A DNA stretch of 58,802 nucleotides from JAKSUT01 sp045616505 (GCA_045616505.1 JAZLGV010000127.1:1-58802), one strand, 5' to 3'; numbered from the stretch's first letter, positions 1 to 9,175 are shown. Numbers and translations: made by a program. Notes: a model not told the origin generated them from the letters alone.

Positions 1-11
1 GATTATACAAT

Positions 12-35
12 AAACTACATTATATGGTGTAGTTT
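12..35. terminator. Hairpin, possible terminator of an upstream gene
   Basis: An 8-bp inverted repeat (AAACTACA at 12-19, TGTAGTTT at 28-35) with an 8-nt loop is followed by a T and an A run. It probably ends a transcript entering from outside the window. The T tract is short, so termination is only a guess. Confidence 0.35.
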
Positions 36-115
36 TAAAAAAACTTATTAAATCTTTAACTTTTTCAAGTCGTTATAAAACATGTGGAAAGTAGTAGTAC
101 AAGAGAATTTTGGTT

Positions 116-385
116 ATGGTACAAGCATTAGTTAATAAATCAAGAAATTTTGTTGAAATAGTTGAAGATTTGAAAAAATTTATATTTGAAAATGATTGTC
201 CAGATTTATCTGTTGATCTTTCTCATATGAATTTAATTGATGCTAGTAAAGTTTCTGTTATGTGTTCTACTTATCACTGGGCAAAATATCCGAATGGCGT
301 TTTAAAATTAAAAACAAGTGATTCTGTTGTTGAAGATATTATTAAGCCTTTAAATATTGGAAATGTTTCTGTTGTAACAGATTAA
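116..385 (+). CDS. Small STAS-like domain protein
   Basis: An 89-residue soluble protein. Its pattern (VDLSHMNLIDASK, then a helix, then NGVLKLKTSD and a final helix with VVEDIIKPLNI) resembles a minimal STAS/anti-sigma-antagonist fold: a strand, an ID-S/A-x loop, a helix, and a strand with a glycine turn. The loop has Ala-Ser where the phosphorylatable Ser of classical antagonists would lie (LIDASKVSVM), so phospho-switching is uncertain. I chose ATG 116 because AAGAGA at 101-106 is at good distance; a TTG at 110 in the same frame is the alternative. It sits alone before the glmS promoter. I do not recognise the exact family. Confidence 0.6.
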   Translation: MVQALVNKSRNFVEIVEDLKKFIFENDCPDLSVDLSHMNLIDASKVSVMCSTYHWAKYPNGVLKLKTSDSVVEDIIKPLNIGNVSVVTD

Positions 386-426
386 TTTTATCTTTATAAA
401 AATTTTATTTGACTTTAAATTTTGTA

Positions 427-435
427 TGCTAAAAT
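427..435 (+). promoter_or_regulatory. Extended -10 promoter of glmS
   Basis: TGC-TAAAAT is an extended -10 element. A TTGACT at 409-414 lies 15 nt upstream, slightly short for a -35 spacer. The predicted leader is only about 45 nt, with a GAGG ribosome site at 470-473, so there is no room for a glmS ribozyme. Confidence 0.5.
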
Positions 436-483
436 AGTACAATAATTTTATTATGTTTTTAGTCAAATGAGGAATTAAATAAT

Positions 484-2328
484 ATGTGTGGAATTGTTGG
501 ATATATCGGCTCAAAGTCAGTAGTAGATATTTTAACAAGTGGTTTAAGAAAATTAGAATATCGTGGTTATGATTCATCTGGTATTGCGATTCATAGTGGT
601 AAAGAAATAAAAGTTTATAAAGCTCAAGGCAAATTGCAAAATCTTGATGATTTGATGCAAAAACATGTTTCTGAAACCGCATCTTCAACTTTGGGTATCG
701 GACATATTCGTTGGGCAACACATGGTGCTCCAACTACTGTAAATGCACATCCTCACACTTGTAACTGTGGAAAACTTGTTATTGTTCACAATGGTATTAT
801 TGAAAATTATAAAGAATTAAGAGCTGATTTAGAAAAAAAAGGTTGCAAATTCCGTTCTCAAACAGATACTGAAACCGTAGCTCATTTAGTTGCTTATCAT
901 TATGGTAAATTGCAAGATTTAACTGAAGCTGTAAGACAAGCTACAAAAGAAATCGATGGAGCTTATGCTTTGTGTATTATGCACCAAGATAATCCAAATG
1001 TGTTGGTTGCTACAAAAAGAAATGCTCCACTTCTAGTTGGTATTGGCGAAGGTGAATATTTTGTTGCATCAGACGTTCCTGCAATTATTGACCATACTAA
1101 AAAGGCAATGTATTTAAACGATAATGAAATCGTTACTTTAACTCGTGAAAGTATGGAACTTATTGACATTGATAATAATAAACTTTCTCAAAAAGTTGAA
1201 ATGTTACCTTGGGAACCTGTTGCACTTAGCAAAATGGGCTTCAAACATTTCATGCTAAAAGAAATTCACGAACAACCCGATGTAATTAGAAATGTATTAA
1301 GTGGTAAATTGTTTAACACAGATGAGCCAATTAATTTAAGCGAAGTAAATCTTACAAAATCTGATTTGAAAAAATTAAATAGAATTCAAATTATTGCTTG
1401 TGGTACTTCTTTGCATGCTGCAATGGTTGGTAAATATTTGATTGAAGATTTTTGTGGTATTCCTGTTGATGTTGAAGCATCTAGTGAATATATTTATAGA
1501 AAAACTGTAACAGACGAGAAAACACTTGTTATAGGTGTTTCTCAATCAGGTGAAACGGCTGATACAATTACAGCTATTAAACAATCAAAAGAACGTGGTT
1601 CTCATATATTAATTATTACAAATAGACCAGATTCTACTATGGCAAGATTTGCTGATAGTTTAATACCTGTAAATGCTGGTATAGAAGTTTCAGTTGCAGC
1701 TACAAAATCTTATGTTGCTCAACTTATTTCATTTTACTTGCTTGCAATTTATATGGGTGAAGTTAAAGAAAGTATTACACAAGAATTTTCTAAGAATTTG
1801 AAAAAAGAATTAGTTATACTACCTCAAAAAATAGAACAAATTCTTGCACACAAAGAAATTATTCAAAGATGTGCAAAACATTATTCAAGATATAAAGATT
1901 TCATTTATATCGCAAGAGGTATAAACCTAGCTACTTCATTAGAAGGTGCTTTGAAATTAAAAGAAATTAGCTATATTAATGCAACTGGTTATGCTGCTGG
2001 GGAATTGAAGCATGGTCCTATTGCTATGCTTGATGAAACAATGCCAGTTCTTGCAATTTTAATGAAAGGTTCTGTTTATGAAAAAATTCTTTCAAACGCA
2101 GAAGAATCAAAAGCAAGAAATGCTAATTTGATTGCATTGACAGATTCAGATGATCCAAAACTTGATGATTTATTTGATTTTATTATTAGAATTCCTGAAG
2201 TTTCAGAAGTTCTTTCTCCAATAATTTCAGTAATTCCTCTACAATTAATGGCATATTATATTGCAGAATTCTTAGGAAAAGATGTTGACCAACCTAGAAA
2301 CTTGGCAAAATCTGTAACTGTAGAGTAG
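484..2328 (+). CDS. glmS: Glutamine--fructose-6-phosphate aminotransferase (isomerizing)
   Basis: Makes glucosamine-6-phosphate from fructose-6-phosphate and glutamine, the entry to UDP-GlcNAc, peptidoglycan and other amino-sugar polymers. The 614 residues match the usual family length. The N-terminal glutaminase starts MCGIVGYIG with nucleophile Cys2 once Met is removed, followed by GYDSSGIA and RWATHG. The C-terminal half has two SIS domains (IIACGTSLHAA, VSQSGETADT, SVAATKSY) and the usual end, LAKSVTVE. The start is fixed by Cys2 and GAGG at 470-473. A glycosyltransferase follows 6 nt later, so both are probably co-transcribed for envelope sugar synthesis. Function is secure from the motifs. 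Confidence 0.97.
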   Translation: MCGIVGYIGSKSVVDILTSGLRKLEYRGYDSSGIAIHSGKEIKVYKAQGKLQNLDDLMQKHVSETASSTLGIGHIRWATHGAPTTVNAHPHTCNCGKLVIVHNGIIENYKELRADLEKKGCKFRSQTDTETVAHLVAYHYGKLQDLTEAVRQATKEIDGAYALCIMHQDNPNVLVATKRNAPLLVGIGEGEYFVASDVPAIIDHTKKAMYLNDNEIVTLTRESMELIDIDNNKLSQKVEMLPWEPVALSKMGFKHFMLKEIHEQPDVIRNVLSGKLFNTDEPINLSEVNLTKSDLKKLNRIQIIACGTSLHAAMVGKYLIEDFCGIPVDVEASSEYIYRKTVTDEKTLVIGVSQSGETADTITAIKQSKERGSHILIITNRPDSTMARFADSLIPVNAGIEVSVAATKSYVAQLISFYLLAIYMGEVKESITQEFSKNLKKELVILPQKIEQILAHKEIIQRCAKHYSRYKDFIYIARGINLATSLEGALKLKEISYINATGYAAGELKHGPIAMLDETMPVLAILMKGSVYEKILSNAEESKARNANLIALTDSDDPKLDDLFDFIIRIPEVSEVLSPIISVIPLQLMAYYIAEFLGKDVDQPRNLAKSVTVE

Positions 2329-2334
2329 TTTACG

Positions 2335-3258
2335 ATGAAAATTTCTGTTGTTATTCCTACATATAATGAAATTGGAAATATAAGTAAGATTTTTTCGGTT
2401 TTATCTGATATTTTAAATAATTTGTGTATGAATGATTACGAAATTGTTTTTGTTGATGATGGTTCTACTGATTTATCTTTGACCGAGATAAAAAATCTTG
2501 CTCTGAAAAATAGTTCTTTGAAATATGTTGCTCTTTCAAGAAATTTCGGAAAAGATGCTGCAATCGCTGCAGGACTTGATGTTTCAAAAGGGGATTATGT
2601 CATTGTTGCTGATGTTGATATGCAAGATCCTTTGTATATGATTCCTGAAATGTATGGAATGATTGTTTCTTCTTGCTATGATTGTATTGGCGTGAGAAGA
2701 ATATCAAGAAAAGGAGAGCCATTAGTTCGTTCTTATTTTGCAAGAATTTTTTATAAAATTGCTGAAAAGTTTTTTTCTGTTGATATTTTAGATGGTGTTC
2801 GTGATTTTAGAATTATGAACAGAAATATGGTTAATTCAATCTTAAAATTGAATGAAAAGAACAGATTTTCAAAAGGTATTTTTGCTTGGGTTGGGTTTAA
2901 AACAAAATATTTAGAGTACGAAAATATTAAAAGGTTGAATGGAGAAACCAAATGGTCTTTTATGTCTTTGCTTAAATATGGAATTGATGCGATTTGGGAC
3001 TTCTCTTCTTTACCATTTTTATTTGTATCTTCATTAGGAATTATATTTTTCCTTTTGGCTTTTACTTTTTTGTTATTTATGTTGATTTATAATCATTACT
3101 TCGGACAAAAATTAATTTTTACATGTTTATTGTTATTGTTCTCTGCTTTTTTTGCTTCGGCTCAAATGTTTTGTTTTTCAATTGTGATAAAATATTTGTC
3201 AAAAACATATATTGAAGCAAAATCACGCCCTTTGTACGTTGTAAGAGAAAGAAATTAG
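2335..3258 (+). CDS. Family 2 glycosyltransferase, DPM1/GtrB-like, membrane anchored
   Basis: A 307-residue GT2 enzyme. The N-terminus has SVVIPTYNE, then FVDDGSTD and ADVDMQDP (nucleotide-sugar/Mn binding), LSRNFGKDAA, and a GVRDFRIMN stretch typical of dolichol- or undecaprenyl-phosphate sugar synthases. Two C-terminal membrane segments (about 222-250 and 258-288) anchor it, as in GtrB/ArnC types. Such enzymes move a sugar from a nucleotide donor onto polyprenyl phosphate for use by GT-C transferases; one follows directly at 3274, so the pair probably forms a donor-acceptor module. No clear ribosome site precedes ATG 2335, which suggests translational coupling to glmS, 6 nt upstream. The exact sugar is unknown. 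Confidence 0.85.
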   Translation: MKISVVIPTYNEIGNISKIFSVLSDILNNLCMNDYEIVFVDDGSTDLSLTEIKNLALKNSSLKYVALSRNFGKDAAIAAGLDVSKGDYVIVADVDMQDPLYMIPEMYGMIVSSCYDCIGVRRISRKGEPLVRSYFARIFYKIAEKFFSVDILDGVRDFRIMNRNMVNSILKLNEKNRFSKGIFAWVGFKTKYLEYENIKRLNGETKWSFMSLLKYGIDAIWDFSSLPFLFVSSLGIIFFLLAFTFLLFMLIYNHYFGQKLIFTCLLLLFSAFFASAQMFCFSIVIKYLSKTYIEAKSRPLYVVRERN

Positions 3259-3273
3259 TTTGGAGTTGTCAAA

Positions 3274-4869
3274 GTGAGAGGGCTTTTGGTTTCTAAAAAA
3301 TATTTGATTTTTCCGTTGCTAATTTTTGTCTTGGTCGTTTTTGCAAGAGGCTTTTACGTTAAACAAAGACAAGGTATTCATATTGACGAACTTTTTACTT
3401 CTACTATTTCAAATTGTAGTGATTACGGATGGATAAATGCAGAAAGTGGTTTGATTTCTGGTTCGGGAGAATATATAAAAAATCTCTTTATTGATAAAAA
3501 TAGTTCGTCTTTTTCTGATTTGAAGCAGGATTTGAAAGTTCTTCATAAAAATAATAATCGAGATTTAGCACATCCGAATATGTATTATGTCGGTTATCGT
3601 TTAATTTCGTATTTTTCCGATTGTATGGATATGAAAAATATTATAAAAACAGGTTTTATCTTAAATTTGTTTATTTTTATATTTGAATTTTTCTTTATGT
3701 ATAAATTGTTGCAATTGCTTTTTGAAGATAAAAGTATAGTTAATTTAGGTCTTATTTCAGCCTTTTTAACTACGGCATCTATTTCTATCGGAATTTTTGT
3801 TCGTCCTTATGAATTGCAGACATTTGCTGTGATTTTTTTAGCATATTGTTTTGTTCGTTATCTGAAATTTACTTTGGAAAAAGAAATTATTTTTACTGTA
3901 AAAAATATTCTTGAATTGTCTTTGGTTTTTGCTATTTCTCTTTTAAGTGGATATTTTATTGCAATATATTTTGTGGCTTTGGGTTGTGTATTGTTATTTT
4001 TTACAATTCAGAAAAAAGTTTATAAAAATATAATGGCTTATATTGTGGCAATTTTATTTTCTTTAATTCTTGTTCTTGTATTTTATAATGGCTATTTTAA
4101 TTTTGTCACTTCAGAAGAACGACTTTCAGAAATTGATAATTTGTTTGTAGGTAAAATGTTGCTATTAAATATATACGGTTCTTTTAGGGGTGGGGTTTTA
4201 ACTCTTTTAAATTATGTATTTTATGTGCCAATCGTTATTGCTTTGTTTTATTGTAATAAATTTTATGATGTAGATAAAAAACTTTTTAGTTCTAAATATT
4301 TTATTATTCCAATTACTTTTTTTGTGATGTGTATAATTTTATTTATGTCGCCATATAAGATTTTGCGTTATATTGCTCCATTTTTACCTGTTTTGAGTAT
4401 ATTTATTCCGTATAGTGTTTCAAAACTTTATGGCAAAAAAAGATATTTTGTTATGTCTTTTGTGATTATTGTTTTGTTGATGAATTTATTTTGTGCTAAA
4501 AGTATTGAAAGTTATGAAACACAGATAAAATGTTTAGAAAAAGATAAATTCCCATTTGTTGCACATATAGAAAATTTGTATTTGCAATTTACGTCTAAAA
4601 ATGAATTTGCAAAACATCCTGAAATTCCAATGGTGATTTATTCTCCAATGATTGAAGGAATAAATATTGTGTTTTATTTAAATGATAAACAACATTATGA
4701 TATTTTGTATTTGGATGAGGATTATTCAATAATAAAAAGTTTGATGTTCAAATATGAACATTCGTATTTGGGGATTCCAAATAATATTTTTATAAAACTT
4801 CCTAAAAAAGAAAATGTTTTGAATAGTTATTCATATCAGCATTTGCATATTTTAGAATTAAATTTTTAA
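3274..4869 (+). CDS. Polytopic membrane protein, probable GT-C glycosyltransferase
   Basis: A 531-residue protein with about 10-12 hydrophobic segments. Just after the first segment comes GIHIDELFT, the His-x-Asp-Glu arrangement in the first periplasmic loop typical of GT-C enzymes using lipid-linked sugars. A C-terminal extramembrane domain (about 430-531) follows the last helices. GTG 3274 was chosen because GGAG at 3262-3265 is well placed. Immediately upstream is a polyprenyl-phosphate-sugar type GT2, its logical donor supplier. The last 12 bases overlap the convergent trmFO. Acceptor and sugar cannot be read from sequence. Confidence 0.7.
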   Translation: MRGLLVSKKYLIFPLLIFVLVVFARGFYVKQRQGIHIDELFTSTISNCSDYGWINAESGLISGSGEYIKNLFIDKNSSSFSDLKQDLKVLHKNNNRDLAHPNMYYVGYRLISYFSDCMDMKNIIKTGFILNLFIFIFEFFFMYKLLQLLFEDKSIVNLGLISAFLTTASISIGIFVRPYELQTFAVIFLAYCFVRYLKFTLEKEIIFTVKNILELSLVFAISLLSGYFIAIYFVALGCVLLFFTIQKKVYKNIMAYIVAILFSLILVLVFYNGYFNFVTSEERLSEIDNLFVGKMLLLNIYGSFRGGVLTLLNYVFYVPIVIALFYCNKFYDVDKKLFSSKYFIIPITFFVMCIILFMSPYKILRYIAPFLPVLSIFIPYSVSKLYGKKRYFVMSFVIIVLLMNLFCAKSIESYETQIKCLEKDKFPFVAHIENLYLQFTSKNEFAKHPEIPMVIYSPMIEGINIVFYLNDKQHYDILYLDEDYSIIKSLMFKYEHSYLGIPNNIFIKLPKKENVLNSYSYQHLHILELNF

Positions 4870-6174
4870 ATTTTTTAAGACTTCAATAGAACGTGCAGAA
4901 AGAAGTTCGCCTTTTAATTTTTTGTTTTTACGTTCTTTTTTAGGTAATTCAATTTTATCAATAATTCCCCAGTTAGAATTTATTGGTTGAAATTTTTTGT
5001 GTGTTTCATTTGTTATGTAGCTTAGTAATGCTCCTAACATTGTTGTTGTAGGAAGTGTTATTAATGGTTCATTGTTCATATAATGTGCCATATTTATTCC
5101 TGCAAGCAATCCGTCTGCGATTGATTCGGTGTAACCTTCTGTACCTGTTATTTGTCCAGCAAAAAATAAATCTTTTCTGTTTTTTGTTTGTAATGTCGGA
5201 TTTAAAATCATCGGGCTATTTATGAACGTGTTTCTGTGCATAACTCCGTATCTTACGATGTTTACGTTTTCAAGCGCAGGGATACTTTGCAAAAGTTCTT
5301 TTTGACAGTTCCATTTTAAATTTGTTTGGAAACCTACAAGGTTGTATAAAGTTTTTGCTGCGTTATCTTGTCTAAGTTGAACAACTGCATAATTTTCTTG
5401 CCCTGTTCTGTCATCTACAAGTCCAACTGGTTTCATTGGGCCAAATCTAAGAGCATCTATATCTCTTGACGCTAATACTTCTATTGGAAGACAAGATTCA
5501 AAGAACTTTGCATCTTTTTCAAATTCTTTTAATTCGATTTTTTCTGCATTGATTAGAATGTTATAAAATTTTTCGTATTGCTCTTTTGTCATTGGGCAAT
5601 TTATATATGCAATACCATCTTCTGATGGCTTGTTGTACCTGTTTTGATAAAAAGCAATATCAAAATTTATGCTATCTTTTTCAACGATTGGTGCTATCGC
5701 ATCAAAAAAGTGCAAATGTTCACTTTGTGTAAATTCTTTTATTGAGTCTGCAAGTGCAGAACTTGTTAATGGTCCTGATGCAATAATTGTCGGTGTGGAT
5801 GGAATTTCTTGCAATTCTTCTCTGATTATAGTTATGTTTGGGTTGTCTTCAATTATTTGAGTTACATTTTTTGAAAACCCTTCTCTATCAATTGCAAGAG
5901 CTCCACCTGCTGGAACTTTGTTTGCGTAAGCTATTTTGATAAGTTCTCCGCCTAATAATTCCATTTCTTTTTTTAATAGACCTGAAGCATTTGTAATATC
6001 AGAAGAACCAAGAGAATTTGAACAAACAAATTCTGCAAATTTATCTGTTTTGTGTGCGCCGGTTGAAATTTGTGGACGCATTTCATATAAATTTACTTTA
6101 AACCCTCTTTTGGCAAGTTGTAGTGCTGCTTCACTACCTGCAAGTCCTGCTCCTATAACATTTACTTCAGTCAT
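4858..6174 (-). CDS. trmFO: Methylenetetrahydrofolate--tRNA (uracil-5-)-methyltransferase
   Basis: FAD- and folate-dependent methylation of U54 in tRNA to ribothymidine. The 438-residue chain opens with VIGAGLAGSEAA (Rossmann FAD motif), then YEMRP, FVCSNSLGS, GPMKPVGL, QLRQDN and GTEGYTESIADG, all signatures of TrmFO rather than GidA. ATG 6174 is preferred: AAGGAAAT lies just upstream, while an earlier in-frame ATG at 6204 would add a basic decapeptide without its own ribosome site. The 3' end overlaps the convergent GT-C gene by 12 bp, so no terminator separates them. Folate-type TrmFO occurs in Firmicutes, Cyanobacteria and relatives, not in most Proteobacteria. Confidence 0.95.
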   Translation of the reverse strand: MTEVNVIGAGLAGSEAALQLAKRGFKVNLYEMRPQISTGAHKTDKFAEFVCSNSLGSSDITNASGLLKKEMELLGGELIKIAYANKVPAGGALAIDREGFSKNVTQIIEDNPNITIIREELQEIPSTPTIIASGPLTSSALADSIKEFTQSEHLHFFDAIAPIVEKDSINFDIAFYQNRYNKPSEDGIAYINCPMTKEQYEKFYNILINAEKIELKEFEKDAKFFESCLPIEVLASRDIDALRFGPMKPVGLVDDRTGQENYAVVQLRQDNAAKTLYNLVGFQTNLKWNCQKELLQSIPALENVNIVRYGVMHRNTFINSPMILNPTLQTKNRKDLFFAGQITGTEGYTESIADGLLAGINMAHYMNNEPLITLPTTTMLGALLSYITNETHKKFQPINSNWGIIDKIELPKKERKNKKLKGELLSARSIEVLKNLKI

Positions 6175-6308
6175 TTTATTTCCTTTTTTCTTTAACTTTA
6201 ACATAAAATTAATTAATGTAGATTATTATATTTATAAAAATGTAAACAAATGCTTGCAATATAAATGTTTTTGTATTAAATTTGAGTTGTCAGAAAGAAA
6301 AATACATT

Positions 6309-6360
6309 CCGAATAGCCGATAGCATGTTAGTTTTTAACGCATGCTGGTTTTTGTTTCGG
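6309..6360 (+). promoter_or_regulatory. Long hairpin leader ahead of rpsE
   Basis: In the 252-nt gap between trmFO and rpsE, CCGAA (6309-6313) pairs with TTCGG (6356-6360), AGCC (6315-6318) with GGTT (6347-6350, one G-U), and AGCATG (6322-6327) with CATGCT (6341-6346); TTA/TAA extends the top. A smaller TTCTC/GAGAA hairpin follows at 6368-6381. A weak promoter may lie upstream (TTGCAA 6254-6259, TAAATT 6277-6282). The structure sits where ribosomal-protein autoregulatory leaders usually lie, but matches none I can name. Confidence 0.45.
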
Positions 6361-6426
6361 GTATTTTTTCTCATAAGAGAATAAAAAAGTAAAAACGTAT
6401 TATTACCAAACAGAAAGGTTATAACA

Positions 6427-7053
6427 GTGAAAGAAGAAAACTTAGAAAAGAAAATCGAAGAAGAAACAGTTGAAGCAGTTGAAGAAACTGAAGCTGCTGA
6501 AGCTGAAGCTAAACCTGAAAAAAAAGGTAGAGGCAGAAGAAAAAAAATTGTTGAAGCTAAAGAAGAAAAACCTCAATCAGAATGGATTGAAAGAGTTGTT
6601 CAAATTAGCCGTGTTACAAAAGTTGTAAAAGGTGGTAAAAAATTAAGCTTCCGTGCAATCGTAATCGTTGGAAACCAAAAAGGTCAAGTTGGTGTTGGTT
6701 GTGCAAAAGCTGCAGAAGTTATTATCGCTATTCAAAAAGCAGTTGCTGACGGTAGAAAAAATCTTATTACAGTACCTGTTTTCAAAACAACTATTCCACA
6801 TCCAATTGTTGGACGTTCTGGCGCAGGTTGTGTAATGTTAAGACCAGCTGCACAAGGTACAGGGATTATCGCTGGTGGTGCAGTTCGTCAAGTTCTTGAA
6901 CTTGCAGGTGTTGAAAACATTTTGTGTAAATCATTAGGTTCAAAATCTCCTTTGAACGCTGCTAATGCTACTATGAATGCTTTGAAAAACTTGACATTGT
7001 TCAAAGACGTTGCTAAAAAACGTGGTAAAACAATTGCTGAAATTTTAAATTAA
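6427..7053 (+). CDS. rpsE: 30S ribosomal protein S5 with acidic/basic N-terminal extension
   Basis: The S5 core starts near residue 53 (EWIERVVQISRVTKVVKGGK) and continues with SFRAIVIVGN, GVGCAKA, PVFKTTIPHP and RPAAQGTGIIAGG, so double-stranded-RNA-binding and S5 C-terminal domains are both present. Residues 1-52 are an extension of Glu/Ala-rich segments ending in the basic KKGRGRRKK, making 208 residues against about 165 usually. GTG 6427 follows AGAAAGG at 6412-6418. It is the first gene of a four-gene unit; L18, S8, L6 and the rest of the spc operon are not upstream. Confidence 0.97.
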   Translation: MKEENLEKKIEEETVEAVEETEAAEAEAKPEKKGRGRRKKIVEAKEEKPQSEWIERVVQISRVTKVVKGGKKLSFRAIVIVGNQKGQVGVGCAKAAEVIIAIQKAVADGRKNLITVPVFKTTIPHPIVGRSGAGCVMLRPAAQGTGIIAGGAVRQVLELAGVENILCKSLGSKSPLNAANATMNALKNLTLFKDVAKKRGKTIAEILN

Positions 7054-7098
7054 TTTAATTCAAAATTTTGAGTACAAATTATAGAAAAGGAAAATAAA

Positions 7099-7290
7099 AT
7101 GGCTAAAACAAAAGCAAAACAAATAAAAATTCAACTTGTAAAAAGTTTGATTGGTGCTTCAGAAGCACAAAAAAAAGTTGCTAAAGCATTAGGCTTAAGC
7201 AAAATGAACCAAGTGGTAGAACATTCAGAAACTCCTGTAATTATGGGTATGGTTAACAAAATCCCTCACTTGGTTAAAGTAGTTGACTAA
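7099..7290 (+). CDS. rpmD: 50S ribosomal protein L30
   Basis: A 63-residue L30 with the typical KIQLVKSLIGA start, an LGLSKMNQVVEH centre and a short HLVKVVD end. Its place between rpsE and rplO is the conserved bacterial order. AAAGGAAAAT just upstream is a good ribosome site. L30 is often absent in symbionts and cyanobacteria, so its presence is informative. Confidence 0.95.
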   Translation: MAKTKAKQIKIQLVKSLIGASEAQKKVAKALGLSKMNQVVEHSETPVIMGMVNKIPHLVKVVD

Positions 7291-7324
7291 TTAAAATTTA
7301 GTATATTTAAGAAAGGATTATAAA

Positions 7325-7771
7325 ATGACAATAACATTAGAAGATTTAAAACCTGCAGAAGGTTCAACTTCAAAATCAAAAAGAGTAGGTCGTGGTCGTT
7401 CATCAGGACATGGTAAAACTTCTTGCCGTGGTCATAATGGTGAAGGTCAAAGATCTGGTGCTTCTTCAAAAAGAGGTTTTGAAGGTGGTCAAATGCCTTC
7501 TTACAGAAGATTACCTAAATTGAAAGGTTTTAAAGTTATTAACCAATTAAAATATGCTGAACTAAATGTTTCTTCATTGGAAAAACTTCCAGTTGATGAA
7601 ATTTCTTTAGATTCATTAAAGGCTATTAAAAAAGCTCATTCTTCATGTGATGGCTTAAGAATTTTAGGAAATGGTGAAATTAAAAAAGCTGTAACAGTTA
7701 AAGCTAATTATGTTACACCAAGTGCTAAAGAAAAAATCGAAAAAGCTGGCGGAAAGGTTGAGTTAGTATAA
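7325..7771 (+). CDS. rplO: 50S ribosomal protein L15
   Basis: 148 residues with the L15 hallmarks: glycine- and arginine-rich N-terminal extension (RVGRGRSSGHGKTSCRGHNG), FEGGQMPSYRRLPK, and a C-terminal globular part ending AGGKVELV. AAAGGA lies upstream of ATG 7325. Its stop codon overlaps the secY start by one base (TAATG), which implies coupled translation of L15 and the translocon subunit. Confidence 0.97.
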   Translation: MTITLEDLKPAEGSTSKSKRVGRGRSSGHGKTSCRGHNGEGQRSGASSKRGFEGGQMPSYRRLPKLKGFKVINQLKYAELNVSSLEKLPVDEISLDSLKAIKKAHSSCDGLRILGNGEIKKAVTVKANYVTPSAKEKIEKAGGKVELV

Positions 7772-9108
7772 TGCAACAAAATGTGAAAATGCCGACAACT
7801 CAAGACTTAGCGTCAATGTGGCAAGCGTCAGGATTGAAAGAAAAATTAATTTTCACTTTCTTGATGATTGCAGCATTCAGATTCGGCGTTCAATTACCTG
7901 TTTTTGGTATTAACAATGCTATATTTTCTAATATGGCAGCGCAAAATAACATAATTGGTTTTTTGGATTTATTTTCAGGTGGTGCGTTAGGTAAAGTTTC
8001 TATTTTTGCTTTAGGGATTGGACCTTACATCACATCTTCAATCATTATTCAACTTGTTTCAGTTGTAATTCCTTCATTAGAAAAATTGCAAAAGGAAGAA
8101 GGAGAAGCTGGTAGAAGAAAGCTTGCTCAATATACAAGAATATTCACAGTAATTCTTGCTGTGTTCCAGTCATTGGTATTTATGATATTTATGTCAAAAC
8201 TTCCAGGTGCTATTACTCCTGGAGTAAATCATGGAATGTTTTTCATTAGTTCTATTGCAGTTTTGACAGCTGGTTCAATGCTTGTTATGTGGATTTCTGA
8301 GCTTATTACTGAAAGAGGTATCGGTAACGGTGGTTCTTTAATCATCTTTGTTGGTATTTTGTCTGGAATTCCAATTTATTCATCAAGAACAGCTCAAATG
8401 GTATCAAGAGATTCAAGTTTGCAACTTGGTTTAGTTGTTTTACTTGCTATCTTCTTTGCAGCGATGGTATTCATTGTAATAATGCAAGAAGCAACTAGAA
8501 AAGTTGTTATTGTAAATCCAAAGCGTCAAGTTGGTAATAAAGTTTATGGTGGTGTAAATACTTTTATTCCATTCAAACTTAATCCAGGTGGCGTTATGCC
8601 AATCATCTTTGCAATTGCAATTTTGCTTTTCCCATCTACTATTTTAAGTATTTTGAGTCAAGCACAAATCTCTAATGCACATTTGAAACAAATAATTATG
8701 ACACTTTCTCAATGGATGAGTCCATCTGGTATTACATATTATGTTTTATATTTCTTGTTGATTGTCGCTTTGACATTCTTCTATGCATCTATAATTCCTA
8801 ATATGCAACCAAAAGAAATTGCAAATAACTTGAAAAAATATGGTTCTTCAATCCCTGGGGTTAAACCTGGAAGACCAACTGCAGAAGCATTGGATAAAAT
8901 CTTAAGCAAAACTACATTTATTGGTGCTTTGGCTTTAGGTGTAATTGCTTTAGTTCCATCTTTGGCAAGTTATATTACAAATATTAAAACCTTACAAGGT
9001 ATCGGTGCTACATCTTTAATCATCATGGTTGGGGTTGCACTAGATTTAATCAACCAAGTAAGAACTCATTTATTGGCAAGAAATTATGAAAGTTTCTTGA
9101 AAGAGTAA
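7771..9108 (+). CDS. secY: Preprotein translocase subunit SecY
   Basis: Central channel of the Sec translocon in the inner membrane. The 445 residues carry ten hydrophobic segments, a plug region (NIIGFLDLFSGGALGKVSIFA is typical), GIGPYITSSIIIQL, ISELITERGIGNG and the cytoplasmic loop RRKLAQYTR, all family signatures. The usual downstream adk-map-infA genes are missing; a strong hairpin terminator follows instead, so this is the end of the operon. Confidence 0.98.
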   Translation: MQQNVKMPTTQDLASMWQASGLKEKLIFTFLMIAAFRFGVQLPVFGINNAIFSNMAAQNNIIGFLDLFSGGALGKVSIFALGIGPYITSSIIIQLVSVVIPSLEKLQKEEGEAGRRKLAQYTRIFTVILAVFQSLVFMIFMSKLPGAITPGVNHGMFFISSIAVLTAGSMLVMWISELITERGIGNGGSLIIFVGILSGIPIYSSRTAQMVSRDSSLQLGLVVLLAIFFAAMVFIVIMQEATRKVVIVNPKRQVGNKVYGGVNTFIPFKLNPGGVMPIIFAIAILLFPSTILSILSQAQISNAHLKQIIMTLSQWMSPSGITYYVLYFLLIVALTFFYASIIPNMQPKEIANNLKKYGSSIPGVKPGRPTAEALDKILSKTTFIGALALGVIALVPSLASYITNIKTLQGIGATSLIIMVGVALDLINQVRTHLLARNYESFLKE

Positions 9109-9122
9109 ATAAATAATTGCAT

Positions 9123-9158
9123 AAAAAAAGATGCTTGCTTTTGCAAGCATCTTTTTTT
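9123..9158. terminator. Bidirectional terminator between secY and trxA
   Basis: A perfect 16-bp stem (9123-9138 with 9143-9158) has loop TTTT, with an A run on the left and a T run on the right. It can stop transcripts from secY on plus and trxA on minus. Confidence 0.92.
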
Positions 9159-9175
9159 ATGTGAATTTTAAAAAA

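Noticed and set aside
386..483. glmS ribozyme upstream of glmS
   Set aside because: The leader predicted from the -10 at 430-435 is about 45 nt, and the whole gap is under 100 nt of AT-rich DNA, too short for the ribozyme and lacking its core.
6175..6308. tRNA or small RNA gene in the gap before rpsE
   Set aside because: No cloverleaf or CCA end; the only clear fold is the hairpin at 6309-6360.
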